From NCBI GenBank assembly GCA_026988445.1, contig JALSLF010000378.1, positions 1-8,560 of the forward strand: a stretch of DNA of 8,560 nucleotides, given 5' to 3'. Below are positions 7,301 through 8,560 of this stretch, piece after piece. Under the pieces are notes generated by a model, which saw nothing but the letters and a program-made list of their open reading frames with translations, was not told where the DNA came from and searched no databases. Position 1 is the first letter of the stretch; every line of letters starts with the position of its first letter. Position numbers and translations under genes: made by a program. The DNA comes from Bacteroidales bacterium (GTDB lineage: Bacteria; Bacteroidota; Bacteroidia; Bacteroidales; NBLH01).

Positions 7301-7624
7301 TTCAATATATTGATTATCTAAACCCATGTGTATGGAAAGGCTTTCTGAAAGATTTGTCAGTGGTGAACGTTCCGGTCTGAAATCGCAAATTAACCAATTA
7401 TTATATTCGGCATGAAAAAATCCGGCACGAGCATTGGGTATTACTCCGGCATATACTAAGGATGATTTTCCATCTCCCGAAGCACCGGTTATTATGGTAA
7501 TTTTTTTGTCTTCTAATTGTTTTATAATTTGGCGTATGTGCAAATCACGTCCTTTGAAGAAAATTGATTCTTCTTCGGTAAATGGGCGTAAACCCGGATA
7601 TGGACGTATTTTTTCTTTCATCAT
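4322..7624 (-). CDS. Membrane-spanning nSTAND NTPase with coiled coil and WD40 propeller
   Basis: This 1100-residue STAND-class NTPase is of the nSTAND1 type, often annotated only as a WD40 or 'HatR-like' protein. After the family opening (RPYPGLRPFTEEES, 7-20, and FFKGRD, 22-27) come Walker A GASGDGKSS (47-55, K53), Walker B LFILADQFEEFF (154-165, D159), the VFTMRSDF motif (204-211), the PRLQRNELQQVIEEPAKLAGG segment (about 233-253), LPIIQHTLSQLW (274-285) and THEALIRNWDLLSYW (455-469). A basic stretch (561-569) precedes one membrane segment (about 570-590). A Lys/Glu/Ala/Gln-rich coiled coil (about 592-712) follows, then a family-typical helical segment (LALKAQNRYENPQLNLQLAIQAY, split around 721-743), then WD40 blades (about 775-1060). 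The clearest blade is RGHTGLIRSADIS...RDRTIRIWKV (858-890). It starts inside the preceding TIR-like gene (ATGA overlap), so the two proteins are probably made together. STAND proteins are signal-triggered switches that oligomerise when a sensor domain is engaged. The positive-inside rule puts the NTPase in the cytoplasm and the propeller in the periplasm. Confidence 0.93.
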   Translation of the reverse strand: MMKEKIRPYPGLRPFTEEESIFFKGRDLHIRQIIKQLEDKKITIITGASGDGKSSLVYAGVIPNARAGFFHAEYNNWLICDFRPERSPLTNLSESLSIHMGLDNQYIESELKLGFSSLVQLYKNSDFYIDKTGEEWKNADEEDRKILKSKAANLFILADQFEEFFTNPENYLNGVPSEEAYLTINLLLETASISILEDLPIYLVFTMRSDFISQSVAFKGLPEFIGYSQFFVPRLQRNELQQVIEEPAKLAGGKISKRLTETIINELQEGFDQLPIIQHTLSQLWTSARNGEDEMDLVHLVKLAGLPTKYLTEEEQQDFKNWLKTQEGFKHEFYNRANLSNVLNTHANILYETAYLYYMELVEWGDKNISEEDAKMIIKVAFQSLTKIDQGRAVRNRVTLREITDIINKEHISYETVCGVLNIFRLPKNNFIRPYIEEDDIESQFLSANTVLDITHEALIRNWDLLSYWENEEKENYNDFLDFKIQLQRWLDHDKAKEFLLPLGTLVHFEKWYKKFQPNKYWIAKYDKSFDSVEIQLERAEVLAENIQEYLQESRAAIKAIERKKRVRMLVYFIMSVFVIAVLSGFTWWAMQEKKHAEKQRNLAEKQKELTEIQRKFAEEQKNKAIAATKLMQIEKLKADSSAYQALLAKRQSDSAKEYAIAMKILAEEQSQKAKIEAKKALNEKQKADEARKLAEEARKIAEVASDSAKRLSYLALARTLALKAQNRYENPQLNLQLAIQAYVFNKEYGGSSRNPDVYNALRYALLANGLSNILDITNEKIISFYVMGQNLFIHTKNNNLIIYNVKNREIISKELLFKTKIPVNTSYFLDDNMLVIGFENREQYLLFINEKESYRLRGHTGLIRSADISPNGKEFATAGRDRTIRIWKVAKKSQTEIKKINLDARINAIKYLADGQNIIAALSNGKIIQWNIQSNETKLLAKRDNVQAISIGINNKRNMLAVGFENGSVLIFRSNDLNNPRNYLLSNTGINAIDFNSSDSLLSVSKENKQINIDNLQNMHSNSIKIFDHDVKVRNLIFSQKDRLYGLCEDNTIRYWEKDNKIYAVKVKSMIDHVMTKEDWDNYVGKNVPYEPVEANHHP
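7619..7624 (-). promoter_or_regulatory. Overlapping stop/start (translational coupling site)
   Basis: On the minus strand the bases read ATGATG, followed upstream-to-downstream by the NTPase reading frame. The TIR-like gene stops with TGA at 7623-7621, while the NTPase can start at ATG 7624-7622 (4-nt overlap) or at the adjacent ATG 7621-7619 (1-nt overlap, TGATG). Either choice is a classic stop-start overlap that favours ribosome reinitiation and near-equal synthesis. No Shine-Dalgarno sequence is visible upstream, which makes coupling the likely way the NTPase is translated. Confidence 0.8.
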
Positions 7625-8538
7625 ACTTCTTCTGCTTCAATTACTTTATCGTATTGTACTTTTATTTCAATAGGAATTAATTCTTGTGCTACTATTTGCG
7701 TAATTACCATGGGTGCTTCGAAATCAACTTCTGTATTTTCTTCAATATTTGCATCACCAATAAACAATAAGGGTACCTTCGATGATGCACCCCCGATTTT
7801 TTTCCATACTTGCTGAACAAATGGAATTGCCCAATCATGGGTTCGTTGAAAGTAAATAACTACAAATTTTGATTTTTCAATTTGTTGTACTACTAATTCC
7901 GAATAATCTACAGCATCGCTTAAAGTAATTTCTATTTTACGTATATCTATTACATCGGCTATTAAATCAATGATTCCGTTTGCCGAATCGGCATCCAGTT
8001 CGTTGTATATAAAAAATAAATCGGTTTCGTGAATATCATAACTACTGTGTTTATCCGAATACATTACTGTTCGCATGTCTTCAACAAATGCAATTGCTGA
8101 ATTTTTATTGGAAAATATCATGTTATGATGTATGCGCTGTCGAACGGAACGTATAAATTTATCCTGTTCAGGAGCTACACCATTTTCTGAGATGAATTCA
8201 GGATGCCAAACAAATACTTTGAAATCATTTTCGGGCAGATCACTTTGTTTTTGTGCTGTGGTAAACTGAAAATCTTGCAAAAAAATACCTTTTTCTTCAA
8301 TTTTTGTGTTCAAATGTTCTTTTCCCAGTAAATGAATGGAACAATCGGCAGCTTGTATTAAGCGTTCAGTCTGTTTTATAAATTCCGATTCATTTTGTAT
8401 ATTGTTTGCATCCGGATACAACACATCCATACCTGCCCGCTCCAAAACCTTTTCTAATAGGTTTTTTAACGGTAAGACATCTTCCGACACTTCTGCTACG
8501 AATACTTTTATCTTTTTTGTGTAAAAGTCAAATAACAT
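7621..8538 (-). CDS. Two-domain TIR-like/Rossmannoid protein paired with the nSTAND NTPase
   Basis: This 305-residue protein is predicted cytosolic, with no signal peptide or membrane segment. The first domain (about 9-112) has a TIR/DUF4062-like pattern: a starting strand KIKVFVAEVSEDVLPLKNLL (9-28), a helix ending ERAGMDVLYPD (33-43), then ERLIQAADCSIHLLG (58-72). The second domain (about 168-262) repeats the plan: DLFFIYNELDADSANGIIDL (173-192), a strand with KIEITLSDA (201-209), QQIEKSKFVVIYFQRTHDWA (218-237) and the closing strand VPLLFIGD (255-262). Proteins of this build often sit beside nSTAND-WD40 genes. The usual TIR NADase glutamate (of a WCxxEL-type motif) is not evident: the matching areas read FLQDFQFTTA (86-95) and HDWAIPFVQQVW (234-245). 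It is therefore best called TIR-like, with enzymatic activity unproven; binding to the NTPase or forming a signalling scaffold is equally possible. ATG at 8538 is used, with no Shine-Dalgarno sequence; only 22 bases upstream are visible, so its promoter or an earlier operon gene may lie outside. Confidence 0.8.
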   Translation of the reverse strand: MLFDFYTKKIKVFVAEVSEDVLPLKNLLEKVLERAGMDVLYPDANNIQNESEFIKQTERLIQAADCSIHLLGKEHLNTKIEEKGIFLQDFQFTTAQKQSDLPENDFKVFVWHPEFISENGVAPEQDKFIRSVRQRIHHNMIFSNKNSAIAFVEDMRTVMYSDKHSSYDIHETDLFFIYNELDADSANGIIDLIADVIDIRKIEITLSDAVDYSELVVQQIEKSKFVVIYFQRTHDWAIPFVQQVWKKIGGASSKVPLLFIGDANIEENTEVDFEAPMVITQIVAQELIPIEIKVQYDKVIEAEEV

Positions 8539-8560
8539 AGAAATAATTAAACTTTACTTT

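Larger units (their letters stand above)
753..8538 (-). other. Candidate five-gene envelope-signalling operon
   Basis: Five minus-strand genes run without interruption: TIR-like, nSTAND-WD40, TPR-barrel, lipoprotein, PP2C phosphatase. Junctions are a 4-nt overlap, then 79, 11 and 2 bases. Only the 79-base gap could hold an internal promoter or terminator, so the cluster may be one transcript or two (a TIR/NTPase unit and an envelope/phosphatase unit). The shared orientation and tight packing are seen directly; the shared function is inferred. The left end is fixed by the convergent regulator gene; the right end is open because the window stops 22 bases past the first start codon. Confidence 0.6.

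Noticed and set aside
4322..7624. Naming the NTPase a carbon-uptake protein (Hat/HatR), as often seen in automatic annotation
   Set aside because: That name comes from distant cyanobacterial WD40 similarity; the NTPase core, membrane segment and neighbours give no link to carbon uptake.
60..8538. Regarding the response regulator as part of the STAND/TIR system
   Set aside because: It is convergent to the cluster, has its own possible promoter and looks like a common Bacteroidota PhoB-like regulator; adjacency alone does not support a functional link.
1..8560. CRISPR array, tRNA/rRNA genes, insertion sequence or phage attachment site
   Set aside because: Reading both strands showed no regularly spaced repeats, no tRNA-like cloverleaf, no transposase or integrase and no terminal inverted repeats.

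Overview
The window looks like an AT-rich member of the Bacteroidota (class not resolvable). Supporting signs are start codons without AGGAGG-like Shine-Dalgarno sequences, A/T-dominated intergenic DNA, an OmpR/PhoB-type regulator with the phylum-typical LTARSEDYSQIAGFEAGADDY stretch (about residues 85-105), a signal peptide ending near Ser-Gln, and a PP2C/SpoIIE phosphatase with the NYAQRIQKALLP linker common in this phylum. There are no RNA genes, CRISPR arrays, insertion sequences or gene-free stretches above 80 bases.

Layout: one plus-strand gene at the left edge (60-752) encodes a response regulator. It abuts, with no intergenic base, a convergent cluster of five minus-strand genes that fills the rest of the window. 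In transcription order (right to left) these are a protein with two TIR-like/Rossmannoid domains (8538-7621), a 1100-residue membrane-spanning nSTAND NTPase with coiled coil and WD40 propeller (7624-4322, overlapping its predecessor by 4 nt), a secreted TPR plus outer-membrane beta-barrel protein (4242-3169), a lipoprotein with propeller-like repeats (3157-1934) and a membrane-anchored PP2C/SpoIIE serine phosphatase (1931-753). The gaps are 79, 11 and 2 bases after the overlap, so the cluster reads as one operon or as two tightly stacked units split at the 79-base gap.

How they may work together (inference): the predicted locations step through the envelope: cytosol (TIR-like), inner membrane with NTPase inside and propeller outside (nSTAND), periplasm and outer membrane (TPR-barrel, lipoprotein), then back to the cytosolic face (phosphatase). 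This suggests an outer-membrane sensor relaying through a periplasmic propeller to a cytosolic STAND switch and its TIR-like partner, with phosphatase output or reset. STAND plus TIR pairs are known from biological-conflict and antiphage systems, but both TIR-like domains here lack an obvious catalytic glutamate, so signalling by interaction is as likely as NAD+ cleavage. The response regulator is probably an unrelated neighbour.
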